Positions 50,579 through 60,557 of a DNA stretch of 64,000 bases are shown one piece after another. This stretch comes from Terebella lapidaria. Taxonomy: Eukaryota; Annelida; Polychaeta; Terebellida; Terebellidae. Position 1 is the stretch's first letter, and the number at the start of each line of letters is the position of its first letter. A model generated the notes under the pieces. That model was not told the DNA's origin, did not search any database, and worked only from the letters and a program-made list of their open reading frames with translations. Both the position numbers and the translations under genes were made by a program. The stretch covers positions 16,517,402 to 16,581,401 of the forward strand of contig OX424567.1 in NCBI GenBank assembly GCA_949152475.1, written 5' to 3'.

Positions 50579-51340
50579 GATGGAACCGTTTCAGGACATA
50601 ATGAAACCTTATCCTCACAGTATAAACCGTCAGGATTATATTAAAATATGTCTTCAAGAGTGTTGCCAATTCGCACATTGAATAACTCTGAATATTTGAA
50701 AAAAAATCCAAATGGAATAGTTGAAAGAGATATAACTTTGATCTTAAACATTTATGGTCACCTAAGGTCAAGTTAAGTGTCACCAAAAACTGCTGAATAC
50801 ACGACTTTTGACATTCCAATTCAACAAGTTCTCTCTTCAAGGGCTCCTTCACTCAATGTTGTTCAAACCTTGCATCTCATGTCATCTTATGTCAATTTAA
50901 ACTTAATCTAAACACTGAAATTGGATGACGGATAACTGTTTTGTTCACTCGGAAGTCTTTACACTTGGGTATTCATTCCAGGATTAAGATATAGAGTCAT
51001 TGTGCCAATAATACAAACTAGAGCTCCATATTCAATAATTTATTATTAATATCCATTTGGACCATGATTTCGCTTTGGGCACTCCAGAACATAGCAGAAT
51101 TTTGCATGTAGGTTCGTATACCACAAAGGAAATAAAAACATTACGTTACCAAACTGTAATAAATTTCACTGGATGGAACTTACATACAGTTAGCAAGACA
51201 ATAATATGACACAATTTCTGAAAACGAGAAAACAATAACTTACCAGCCTGTAAAAAATTGTCTGCATTGAAGATGATAACATGATACATGTTCTGTTCCT
51301 TAGATGAAAAGTTCTTACCAATGATTGTTATCATCTTCTC
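50579..51340. other. No gene recognised
   Basis: AT-rich spacer between the candidate exon and the degenerate coding region on the same strand. Confidence 0.35.
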
Positions 51341-52580
51341 CATCACCCTCCAGTACAGCATTCAATGTTTGGGAACCTGGTCCTACCACACCATTTTATC
51401 TGGAACTTCCCATCATTCAAACACCGTTCACTTCCAACAGAACTATACATGATTGGGTAACGTGCTCCAGCTTTTTCTACATGGTTGCTACGAAGTTGGT
51501 TTTGGTGACCTTGTTCAGGAAAACCTGTCCACATGGTGGCACAGAACTCGGGTTTAGGCCCTTGATCTTGTCCAGGAGATCATGATCGTTCTTTGGTTTA
51601 AACTTCGCCTGGAACATCAAGTGCCTAACTGCATCAACACACGTCTGATCTGGGTATCCATACAGAGCACATACGAACAGCCCAATTCCGTGCAACAGTT
51701 CATCAGTAAACTACGTATTTTTTTGTACAGTGACCCAGTCTATTCAGGATTTAAATGACGCCGACTATTTGTCAAACATTTGATAGCAAGGAACAAAATA
51801 GGTGTTTTCCTGATTTCACTCCCCCGTGAGATACAACATACACAATATCACCAGTAATATAATCGGCCAGCCTTTTGGGTTGTTCATCTTCAACTTGGTC
51901 AGTTGAACCAGTGAACAACACATTGAAGAATTTTATCAATGCATCTGGTTTGGTTACCTGGCCATTTTTTTTATGCCTTGAACATTGAGAGGTGGTGGTA
52001 TTTCAGTTCTCTCTGAAGACAAGATTTCGTTTCTGAGATAGAAATCAGCTTCTTTCAAACTATGAATTGGCTCTCTTGTAGGCAGCATCACTTTCCAGTG
52101 AAGTACACCACGACTCCTTCTTGTTTGATCGCTTACATGTCTTCAAAAAACCTGGGAAATATTTATTGAGTTTGTCACATAACTTCTGAGCAATGTGAGA
52201 TGTCTCATCAGTACCAAGAGGATCCGTGTGAATCTTGTTAACACTGGGATAAACTTGTAAACACTGGGATCGAACATATCTTTTCACCACTTCGTATGTT
52301 AGATCGTGGGGGAGTTTGTGCCGCTGATAAGTTTATTGTCGAGGCGTTGGCCCTGTGAGCATACTAGTAACGCCTAAAACAAGAATGGCGGAATTTCAGT
52401 TCCTTGGCTATCAAACACAAGCCACTGATTTCAGCAGGAAGACGAATGTCAGCAAGGATTTCGGCTGGTTTCTGCCGACTTTTGTATTCAACAGTAGTCA
52501 GCAGCGTTTTCCTCAGTTTATCACAAAATATACATCTTTGTCCAAAGACGCCAGATGAACCCGTGCTTGGATGAATGACA
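51341..52580 (-). pseudogene. Degenerate multi-copy invertebrate ORF of unknown function
   Basis: In minus-strand order: CIFCDKLRK with a paired-cysteine motif (from about 52534), LPAEISGLCLIAKELKFRHS (to 52364) and a middle segment at 52290-52060. Then comes RLADYITGDIVYVVSHGG (about 51850) and an NPSSVPPCGQVFLNKVTKTN segment continuing through WKKAG to FQIKWCG (51600-51380). From memory these blocks occur in this order in large, uncharacterised multi-copy proteins of cnidarians and molluscs. Several stops and frame changes separate them, so this copy is dead. No terminal repeats were found; a transposon origin is likely but unproven. Confidence 0.5.
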
Positions 52581-53199
52581 CTGTTACCTTTGTAATATGA
52601 ACTGTGATAGCCCACTGCAGAGTCCCATGTTACATGAAGTGATATTGTAAAAAAAACCTCACATGCATTGCCTCGTATTCTTGGCATCAATGATTTTTGT
52701 TTTGTCAATGATGTCTCGTCAACCGGTTTATAGTGGTTCATTTGACGCTCCTTCCAGATGCATAATGCACACTTTAGGCTCTGCCATGCTACCAACGAGC
52801 CATTACCTGAAGAGCAAATATTATGCCATGCACAATCTACAACTACTACCACAACCATGATACCCAAAACCATGGGAATGCTCATATTAGATGCGGAGCT
52901 CTAGAATTTGTCTAAATCTTGATTATAAAATGTAAGAATATGTACACGTATTGTACCAGTATAATTGAATTTATCAGTTTTATCATGAATTTAATATTAT
53001 GATATTAAAAAGTATTTGGTCGGGCTTTGTTTCTATTGCAATATGTTGTATTTTACGTTTGTTATTGAAATCATCAAAATTTAGCTGTATTGGTTGTGAT
53101 AGATTGATACTTACAAGAGACGAGTACCAAGATATGTTACCCGTACAACTGCCAACACATCTTCAACGAAACACATGGGACCCACCTGTTTGACAAAGG
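52581..53199 (+). repeat. Spacer with R364 fragment at 53008-53120
   Basis: From AAGTATTTGGTCGGGCTTTG to TAGATTGATACTTAC the sequence matches the last third of the 364 bp repeat. The rest of the interval is AT-rich with nothing recognised. Confidence 0.65.
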
Positions 53200-53510
53200 G
53201 GGTTTTAGCCAAAAGACCTGTTATTCAGAAGGCTCATTTGTCAGAAGGCCCGTTTGTAAGAAAATAACATTTTCTGACTAGCGGGCTTTCTGACAAACGG
53301 ACCTTCTGAAAACAGGCCTTCTGACAATATTAGTCGTAAGCTTTCTGACAAATGGGCCTTCTTCATCAGTCTGTATGACGTACATTGACTGTTGATTGAC
53401 TGTTGTGTGGAGATGATTGACTGTTCTCTGACCAACAGGCCTTCTGACTCAGGGCCTTATGAATAAAGGGCCTTCTGAGTGAGCTCTGACAAACAGGCGG
53501 ACCCCGAATA
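53200..53510. repeat. Cluster of CAGAAGGCC / GGCCTTCTG palindromic repeats
   Basis: The motif TTCTGACAAACGGGCCTTCT and its reverse complement recur about ten times within 300 bp in both orientations (for example 53226-53255, 53285-53325, 53340-53372, 53430-53500). The unit is short (about 20-25 bp). The DNA could fold into multiple alternative hairpins. Confidence 0.7.
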
Positions 53511-53536
53511 AATCACACCAAAATTCTAAGTTGTTT

Positions 53537-54620
53537 TCATAGGTTGTTGTATACTAATTCCATCAGGTGTACAGTGGAATCCAAAGACACACTGACGTCA
53601 TCAGGGGCAGACAGTGTGTTAAATGTAGTTGTTTCTACTGTACACCTGATGGAATTAGTATACAGCTGCCCAACAACCTATGAAAACAATTTTAAAATCC
53701 GAAACTAACCCCATGGAATAGATACATGACAAGTACAAAAGTACCCAATCACAAGCCAGAAGGCTACTGAGTTGATGGTATCCTCGGGGACAGATTTAAC
53801 GTCCGCCAGCAGTGACACCGACTCAGTGGTATGAATGTAAGTATCAATCTATTACCACCAATACAATCAGATTTTGATGATGACAATAAGAAACGTGAAT
53901 TACAACATTTTGCAATAGAAACAAAGCCCGACCAAATAGTTTATCCAAAGACACACTGGCGTCATCAGGGGCAGACAGTGTGTTAAATGTAGTTGTTTCT
54001 ACTGTACACCTGATGGAATTAGTATACAACTGCCCAACAACCTATGAAAACAATTTTAAAATCCGAAACTAACCCCATGGAATAGATACATGACAAGTAC
54101 AAATAGACGTGGAATCAATACCCAGTATTAAGTATTCCGAGCAAACAAAACAGGGTCCATTATCCAATCTCATAGTCCGGGGACAGAAAGTCATATCAGG
54201 CATACGAAGTGAGAGAAAACAAAAATGACAGAGAAACTCATGAACCCCCGTAAATGGCCACCCAATCACAAGCCAGAAGGCTACTGAGTTGATGGTATCC
54301 TCGAGGACAGATTTAACGTCCGCCAGCAGTGACACCGACTCAGTGGTATGAATGTAAGTATCAATCTATTGCCACCAATACAATCAGATTTTGATGATGC
54401 CAATAAGAAACGTAAAATACAACATTTTGCAATAAAAACAAAGCCCGACCAAATAGTTTATCCAAAGACACACTGGCGTCATCAGGGGCAGACAGTGTGT
54501 TAAATGTAGTTGTTTCTACTGTACACCTGATGGAATTAGTATACAACTGCCCAACAACCTACGTTTGTTATTGGTATCATCAAAATCTGACTATATTGGT
54601 GGCAATAGATTTATACTTAC
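53537..54620 (-). repeat. R364 tandem array, minus orientation, with inverted ends
   Basis: Three minus-oriented units are anchored by 61-codon frames (at 53844-54029 and 54361-54546) and a partial first unit. Equivalent points are 517 bp apart, explained by a 364 bp unit carrying a 156 bp retroelement insertion with 3 bp lost. At both edges orientation flips: CATAGGTTGTTG..GTACAGTGGAA at 53537-53578 is plus-oriented, and CCTACGTTTGTTATTGG at about 54560-54620 is plus-oriented again. Confidence 0.8.
54104..54259 (-). mobile_element. 156 bp retroelement 3'-end insertion inside R364
   Basis: This is the reverse complement of 61525-61680, with the same length and near-identical sequence. It sits between GACAAGTACAAA and ACCCAATCAC, which are adjacent (apart from three bases) in the neighbouring repeat unit. 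It holds only the 3' UTR and ends at the same 3' terminus (CCACGTCTA), as expected for a 5'-truncated retrotransposition product. Confidence 0.8.
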
Positions 54621-55195
54621 CAAATGAATGAATGAGTCTGTGACTGTGTGACAACATTTTTGTACAAAATTCCAATCAAACGTTTCCATGGCTAAATGAC
54701 GTAACTATGGCGCTTTTGGTGTGTTGTGAATTGTTTTGCATCTAGTGTGACAGATAGTTGTCATACGAGTGGTCCCGAACAACATTCCACAACTAGTCCA
54801 GTACTGGTCCAATACACATTGGCAAATTGGCCCCTTACAGGTAGGGAGTCACAAAGGGCTTTTGTAAGGGCCAGAAACATTTGCACAGAGGCTACTAATG
54901 GGCCAATGCCGGTAGCCAATATTAGTCCAATAACAATCCAGCATAGGGCTGGAATTTTGTGCCAAAACCGGTTCAGTAATGATCCAGTATTGGCCCAACA
55001 TACGTTTGAAAATTGGCCCAATACATAATTCTCGCACTCCACCGTTTCCGTCCGATGGTGAGAGCAGTTCCAAGATATTTCGATCTAGCACTCCAGCGGG
55101 TAAAACATATCATTTGTTTGCCGTGACGGCTGTTTATTGGCATGTCGTGCGAGAAAATGCATATGACATTGTATTCTCGTGCTAGATCAGTTCAC

Positions 55196-55262
55196 CTAGC
55201 ACTCTGATCACCATCTAAGCCTCGCCTAAAGGCTCGGCCTAGATTCGGTGACAGAGTGCTAG
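55196..55262. other. Long imperfect stem-loop flanked by GATCTAGCACTC boxes
   Basis: CTAGCACTCTGATCACCATC pairs with GATTCGGTGACAGAGTGCTA across the loop AGCCTCGCCTAAAGGCTCGG. The box GATCTAGCACTC or its complement also occurs at about 55080, 55182 and 55269, so several nested inverted repeats exist within 210 bp. Confidence 0.65.
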
Positions 55263-55390
55263 ATAAACCGATCTAGCACTCGAAACAATGCCATATGCAT
55301 ATATTCCTTACCAGTCCCAGTTAAGGAACAGCAATGTATGCACAGAGGCGCGATATTGGGCCAATATCGGTGACCAATACTGGTTTCATC

Positions 55391-55905
55391 AACTTCCGTC
55401 ACTGGCCCCTGTAGCAGTGGTTAAGCTGCAGGATTCAAAGCCGGGAGGTCGTGAGTTCGAATCCCATCGGTGACCGAGAGATTTATCATGACCGATCCCC
55501 ACCCAGGATGGGTGTGCTGTGGGCTCAATGGGAAGGCTGACAACTCAGCCGTGAGTTACTCACCTACGAGTACGATATTGAGGGACTTCCTGGTGGTATG
55601 ATTCAGGAATGGGGATGATTACATCATAGGGTCCGCAGGTGCTATGTTCACCGGGCCTGGTTGACACCAGGATAGCTTCATGGTCTGGTAGGGACACCCC
55701 CATGCCAGGTCCATGAACGGTATGATAGGAAGCATGTAACATTGCCCTGTCATGCAGTTCCAAACCGGAATGGAACTCCACAGTGTTGTGAATATATCAC
55801 ACCCCATAATTACGTTGCACTGCATATATACACAAAAATGGGTTCGCCCAACGAAAATATTTTTAAAAATTTAAAAATTTTAAAAAAATTAAAAAAAAAA
55901 CTTCC
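55391..55905 (+). mobile_element. tRNA-derived SINE
   Basis: The head carries a Pol III A box (TGGTTAAGCTG, 55418-55428) and a B box (GAGTTCGAATCCC, 55453-55465) with tRNA-like spacing but no complete cloverleaf. A body of about 390 bp follows, then an A-rich tail (about 55855-55900). A putative target duplication AACTTCC lies at 55391-55397 and 55899-55905. The body family was not identified. Confidence 0.65.
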
Positions 55906-56198
55906 ATTAATGGGCCAGTATATCGCATGATATACTGGACCATCACAAGACCATTCCCGGCAAGGTACTGGTACAATAATGTTCTGCCCAGTGCATCGTA
56001 TGGGTCGAATACAGGCCCAATCATAGCCCTGAAATGGCGTCGTATTGTATTGCCTTATTTCTTCCGATATTGTGCAAAGATATAGCATGTTACTGGTTTT
56101 ATATGGACCCAGTTATGGCCCTCTGCTGACGTGGTACTGTGTTGCCTTCATTGTGCCGATATCGGCCCAGTATATTGTACATTACTGGTTTAATATAG

Positions 56199-56490
56199 GC
56201 AGAGAGTGTAGAACAGAGAGGTTTCACTCCACCGGCACCATTTTGTATTTTGAACTAGTGGCACTCCTGGTGAATTATGTAGGTTTTTGAATGAATCTGT
56301 TTACTACTATTACCATGAACTTATGAATGAAAGAATATGTTAACAAAGCGAAATGACGGAACTCACAATAGTCTCTGTGGACGACAAACTACAACACCAC
56401 ATCCAGCCGCCAGGATTACAGTACTCCATGAGAGGAAATAGTAGACAATGGAAATTTTGCAGAGTGAAACCTCTGTTCAACACTCTCTGC
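56199..56490. mobile_element. 292 bp MITE with 5 bp target duplication
   Basis: Terminal inverted repeats begin GCAGAGAGTGTAGAACAGAG on the left and pair with CTCTGTTCAACACTCTCTGC on the right. They are flanked by TATAG (56194-56198 and 56491-56495). Removing it restores a continuous ~97 bp repeat unit (TTAATATAGGCCCAATCATA), matching the sister unit near 56000-56030. It has no coding capacity. Confidence 0.8.
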
Positions 56491-56724
56491 TATAGGCCCA
56501 ATCATAGTCATGAAATGGTGTGGAACTGTATTGCCTTTATTGTGCCATTATTGGGTCAGTATATTTTACATTACTGGTTCGATATATGCGTAATCATGGC
56601 TCTGACATTGCCATTATTGTGCTGATGTTGGGCCAATATATTGTGCATTACGCGATAGCCCTGTTGAGAGTGTTATTTTATGATATGAACTACAAAGTGT
56701 ATATATATTGAAATGGCTATATTT

Positions 56725-57419
56725 TTATCTGCATGCCGATTTTCTTGTCCGACGCTTGCCCGCTATCCCGAGCCAGATCATCACTTCTTTCTCGACGTGG
56801 ATCTTCTCTGCATCCTTATCCGAGCTCATGATGGCACTGAAACAGTCAAATCACACACGCATTCGAGTAAATTTGCAGGTCGTTCAAAACAATTACCGTA
56901 AATATCATTACCTAGTTCGTTTTCAATTATAACATTTTTACATCACGTGTTTAAAAAATGCCAACTCATCGCAGCGGCACACAAGCTGGTAATCCGAGAG
57001 GCGTTTTTTTTTTTTGCTGCCTTCCCTTCGGCCGCCTTCCAGCCAAGCTTGCCAGCCCAGTTTAACTGGCATGCAAGATCGTTTGAAACGGCAGCAGCCA
57101 TGATACGCCGCGTTGCGTCCTTCATGCAACTTGTGCCAATGGAACACAGTGGCCTATCCAGAAACATGAATACGGCTATATAAAAGCTCCTTTCAGATCA
57201 GTTTCAAATGTATTCCATATGAATATCATGTTGTAATACACATAAACGCACCAAAGACCGCTGGATATGCTGACTGTCCAATAGTTGCTCCACCTGAAGC
57301 AGCTGCTGGAGGTCCTCGACTGCAAGTTTAAGTTCGTCTTGCAGGTCACTCGTTACATTCTCCACCATCTTCTCGTTGTTCAGCCTTTCTGTAAAACGGT
57401 TTGAGTATGAACTTGACAT
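56725..57419 (-). CDS. DUF4806-like domain gene, three exon-like segments
   Basis: On the minus strand, segment A (57419-57252) starts at an ATG and encodes a charged helical stretch (LQDELKLAVEDLQQLL, QVEQLLDSQ), ending at donor TTTG|GTGCGT. Segment B (about 57155-56980) encodes SIGTSCMKDATRRIMAAAV and DLACQLNWAGKLGWKAA. Segment C (56836-56725) follows acceptor TTGACTGTTTCAG and encodes DKDAEKIHVEKEVMIWLGIA, ending in a basic tail and a TAA stop. The order, a helical leader then G..KDATRRIM, Q.NWAG and a final E..V..WL.IAG, matches the DUF4806 domain as I remember it; its function is unknown. Exact splice phases A-B and B-C are not resolved, and a 12-13 base poly-A in segment B (KKKN) may have slipped. 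It may be a live gene or a decayed copy. Confidence 0.5.
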
Positions 57420-57485
57420 TTCCTGATTTGTTCATTTTTTGACATAAATATATGTATATATTATTACTACTTTCACACACCACAC

Positions 57486-57566
57486 CTATTTCGAATGGGA
57501 TGTAAGACGGCAGAGCGAGCACTTATCGCGGTGGGACGATGGTCCTGTCCGTACTCATCGTAGATG
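57486..57566 (-). CDS. Candidate upstream exon of the DUF4806-like gene
   Basis: An 81-base segment on the minus strand has a strong acceptor (TTCTCTGCTTTCAG, exon from 57566) and a donor (AATAG|GTGTGG, end 57486). One frame is open throughout (IYDEYGQDHRPTAISARSAV). It lies 66 bp upstream of segment A, which would make an unusually short intron, and the simple join does not keep frame. A further hydrophilic segment (NEDESKPTPKKER, about 57715-57670) with a GA|GTATGA donor may precede it. Confidence 0.3.
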
Positions 57567-57569
57567 CTG

Positions 57570-58294
57570 AAAGCAGAGAATAGGACACGAATAATGTTTA
57601 GATTATTGAAATGTAGTTATACAAGTACTTTACTTATCAATTGATGTATACTTGAAAATGTGCAGTCATACTCTCTCTTTTTTCGGAGTGGGTTTGCTCT
57701 CGTCTTCGTTCGACACGTCACAAATGCCTCGCAGGTTTCATGATAATTTTGCTTCATAGACACATAATAATCACACATTGAACATGGTCACAGTCATATG
57801 TATACGTGTTGTGTGCTCTTTCCAGAATACCATATATTCAACCAGGTCCTGATATTCAACAAAACGCACTAGATATGTCTCACAAAATAGCTGCATTCCA
57901 AATAACTGAAACATTAGGCAGCAACTGATGATCCTTTTACTAGATGACCCAGCACATAAATACACGCACTTAAGTACAGCATGCAGAACGTCTGTATACT
58001 AATGAATATTACCCAATAGGTATACCAGTGTCACAAAGCAATTGTGCATGATGGTTGCTGCCATTATCTAGTGACTTCTGATTGTTTATTTTGTTGTTCT
58101 CATTTGTGTCACGGTAGAGGAAACTTGTGTGGTATTCCGGATGGGGCGCTAGCAAGGGATAGAAATCATCCAGAAAGATGATATCTCTATAACTAGAGAT
58201 GTGTTATGATATCTTTACTTTGTTTGCAGCACATGAAACGCAAGGGAGACATCTTTGGAGGCAATCTATTAAAGATATCTAGGATATAATTTTT
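57570..58294. other. AT-rich spacer
   Basis: It may contain further upstream exons of the minus-strand DUF4806-like gene near 57670-57715. Nothing else was recognised. Confidence 0.35.
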
Positions 58295-60557
58295 AGGTTA
58301 CCGTACCTTTGGTCCGTAACCTATTGGCATGGCGATGCGTCCGGCGTCGTCGTCGTCCGTCGTCCGTCGTCGTCGTCGTCCGTCAACAATTTTATCTTTA
58401 AAGTTTACGATCGAATTTTTCTGAAATTTTGCACAAAAATGCCTAAAAATATTTCGAGAGGGAGGTATTTTTTAGTTTTTTGATTTTCGCATTTTTTTCA
58501 AAATGGCGGCCGTTTTCGACGAAAAATGCCTGATTTTGGACTTTGGCGGCCATTTTCTCAAAATCTGTTCAGTAACTTTTTTTTATTGATGCATAACACT
58601 CCTCATATGTACCCCTGTGACATGTATAAATTTCGTTGCGCTTGAATCGCTCGAAGTGGGCCATTTTGGGCCCAAACTCGGCCCAAATGGGACTTTCCCA
58701 TGTTAAATTCTCCTATGCTTTATAATGGGACACATTAAAGCCTAATATCTCACTTAATATTGAGATTAGAGACTAGGAATCAATTGTGGACATATAGGAA
58801 ATGATATATGCTGAATATTGTCGTGACCTTGAATTTGACCTCTGACCTTGGTTTCAAGGTCAGAGCGGCCGTTTTCGTCGAAAAATGGCCAAGTTTGGTC
58901 TTCGACGGTCGTTTTCTCAAAATCTGTTCAGTAACTTTTTTTTTTATTGATGAAAAACACTCCTCATATGTACCCCTGTGACATGTATAAATTTCATTGC
59001 GCTTGAATCGCGTGAAGTTGGCCGTTTTGGGCCCAAACTCGACCCAAATGTGACTTTCCCATGTTAAATTTTCCTATGCTTTATAATGGCACACATTAAG
59101 CCTAATATCTCACTTAATATTGAAATTAGAGACTAGGAATGAATTGTGGACATATAGGAAATGATATATGCTGAATATTCTCGTGACCTTGAATTTGACT
59201 TTTGACCTCATTTTCAAGGTCACAGGACAAAATGGCTAATATCTCGCTTATTATCGACTTTACAGCTTAGGAATCAATTGTGAACATATAGGAAATGATA
59301 TATGCTCAATATTCTTGTGACCTTGAATTTGACCTTTGACCTCATTTTCAAGGTCACATGACAAAATGGCTAATATCTCGCTTATTATCGACTTTACAGT
59401 TTAGGAATCAATTGTGAACATATAGGAAGATATATGCTGAATATTTTCGTGACCTTGAATTTGACCTTTGACCTCATTTCCAAGGTCGCAGGACAAAATT
59501 GCTAATATCTCGCTTATTATCGACTTTACAGCTTAGGAATCAATTGTGAACATATAGGAAATGATATATGTTGAATATTCTCGTGGCCTTGAATTTGACC
59601 TTTGACCTCATTTTCAAGGTCACAGGACAAAACGGCCAATATCTTGCTTATTAGCGACTTTACAGCTTAGGAATCAATTGTGAACATATAGGAAATGATA
59701 TATGCTGAAAATTCTCATGACCTTGAATTTGACCTTTGACCTCATTTTCAAGGTCACATGACAAAATGGCTAATATCTCGCTTATTATCGGCTTTACAGC
59801 TTAGGAATCAATTGTGAACATATAGGAAATGATATATGCTGAATATTCTCATGACCTTGAATTTGACCTTTGACCTCATTTCCAAGGTCACAGGACAAAA
59901 TTGCTAATATCTCGCTTATTATCGACTTTACAGCTTAGGAATCAATTGTGAACATATAGGAAATGATATATGCTGAATATTCTCATGACCTTGAATTTGA
60001 CCTTTGACCTCATTTTCGAATTCACAGGACAAAATGGCCAATATCTTGCTTATTAGCGCCTTTACAGCTTAGAAATCAATTGTGAACATATAGGAAATGA
60101 TATATGCTGAATATTCTAGTGACCTTGAATTTGACTTTTGACCTCATTTTCAAGGTCAACAGGACCAAATGGCTAATATCTCGCTTATTATCGACTTTAC
60201 AGCTTAGGAATCAATTGTGAACATATAGGAAATGATATATTCTGAATATTTTAATGATATTGAATTTGACCTTTGACCTAAATTTCAAGGTCAGTCATTT
60301 TATTTTCAAAGTCAGATTACAAAATGGCTTATATCTCGCTTATTATCAAATTTACAGCTTAGGGGTCCATAGTGAACATATAGGAAATGATGTATGCTGA
60401 ATAGTTTAGTGATCTAGAATTTAACCTTTGATCCCATTTTCAAGGTTAGAGATATGGCGATTTCAGTGGTCACCTTGAATTTGACCTTAAACTTTCTCGG
60501 CTTAACTCTGTATATTTCTCCGGTAACCTTTCTAGCCCATTGGGCTAATTTTTTTTT
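58295..60557 (+). mobile_element. Pearl/HINE-like element, copy 4 (best preserved)
   Basis: It begins with the hairpin AGGTTACCG / GGTCCGTAACCT, then CTATTGGCATGGCG and a GTC-type microsatellite (58330-58383). Two copies of the semi-unique part follow (anchors CAAATGGGACTTTCCCATG near 58683 and its variant near 59042), then about ten ~134 bp units (59110-60440). The end is CCGGTAACCTTTCTAGCCCATTGGGCTAA-type sequence (60520-60548) and a T-run. The start and end blocks form a subterminal inverted repeat, and AGCCCATTGGGCT is a terminal hairpin. All are features of Helentron-associated non-autonomous elements. It is non-coding. Confidence 0.8.

Larger units (their letters stand above)
54770..56690. 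repeat. Diverged repeat region rich in TTGGCCCAATA motifs (~97 bp units in 56010-56640)
   Basis: Motifs of the type ATTGGGCCAATAT recur in both orientations. In 56010-56640 a unit of about 97 bp (GGCCCAATCATAGCCCTGAA, TATTGCCTTTATTGTGCC, TACATTACTGG) is repeated about four times. The region is interrupted by a stem-loop (55196-55262), a SINE (55391-55905) and a MITE (56199-56490). No gene is recognised in it. Confidence 0.65.

Noticed and set aside
55404-55480. A functional tRNA gene
   Set aside because: A and B boxes are present but the flanking arms do not form a cloverleaf, and a long body with an A-rich tail follows; it is a SINE head.
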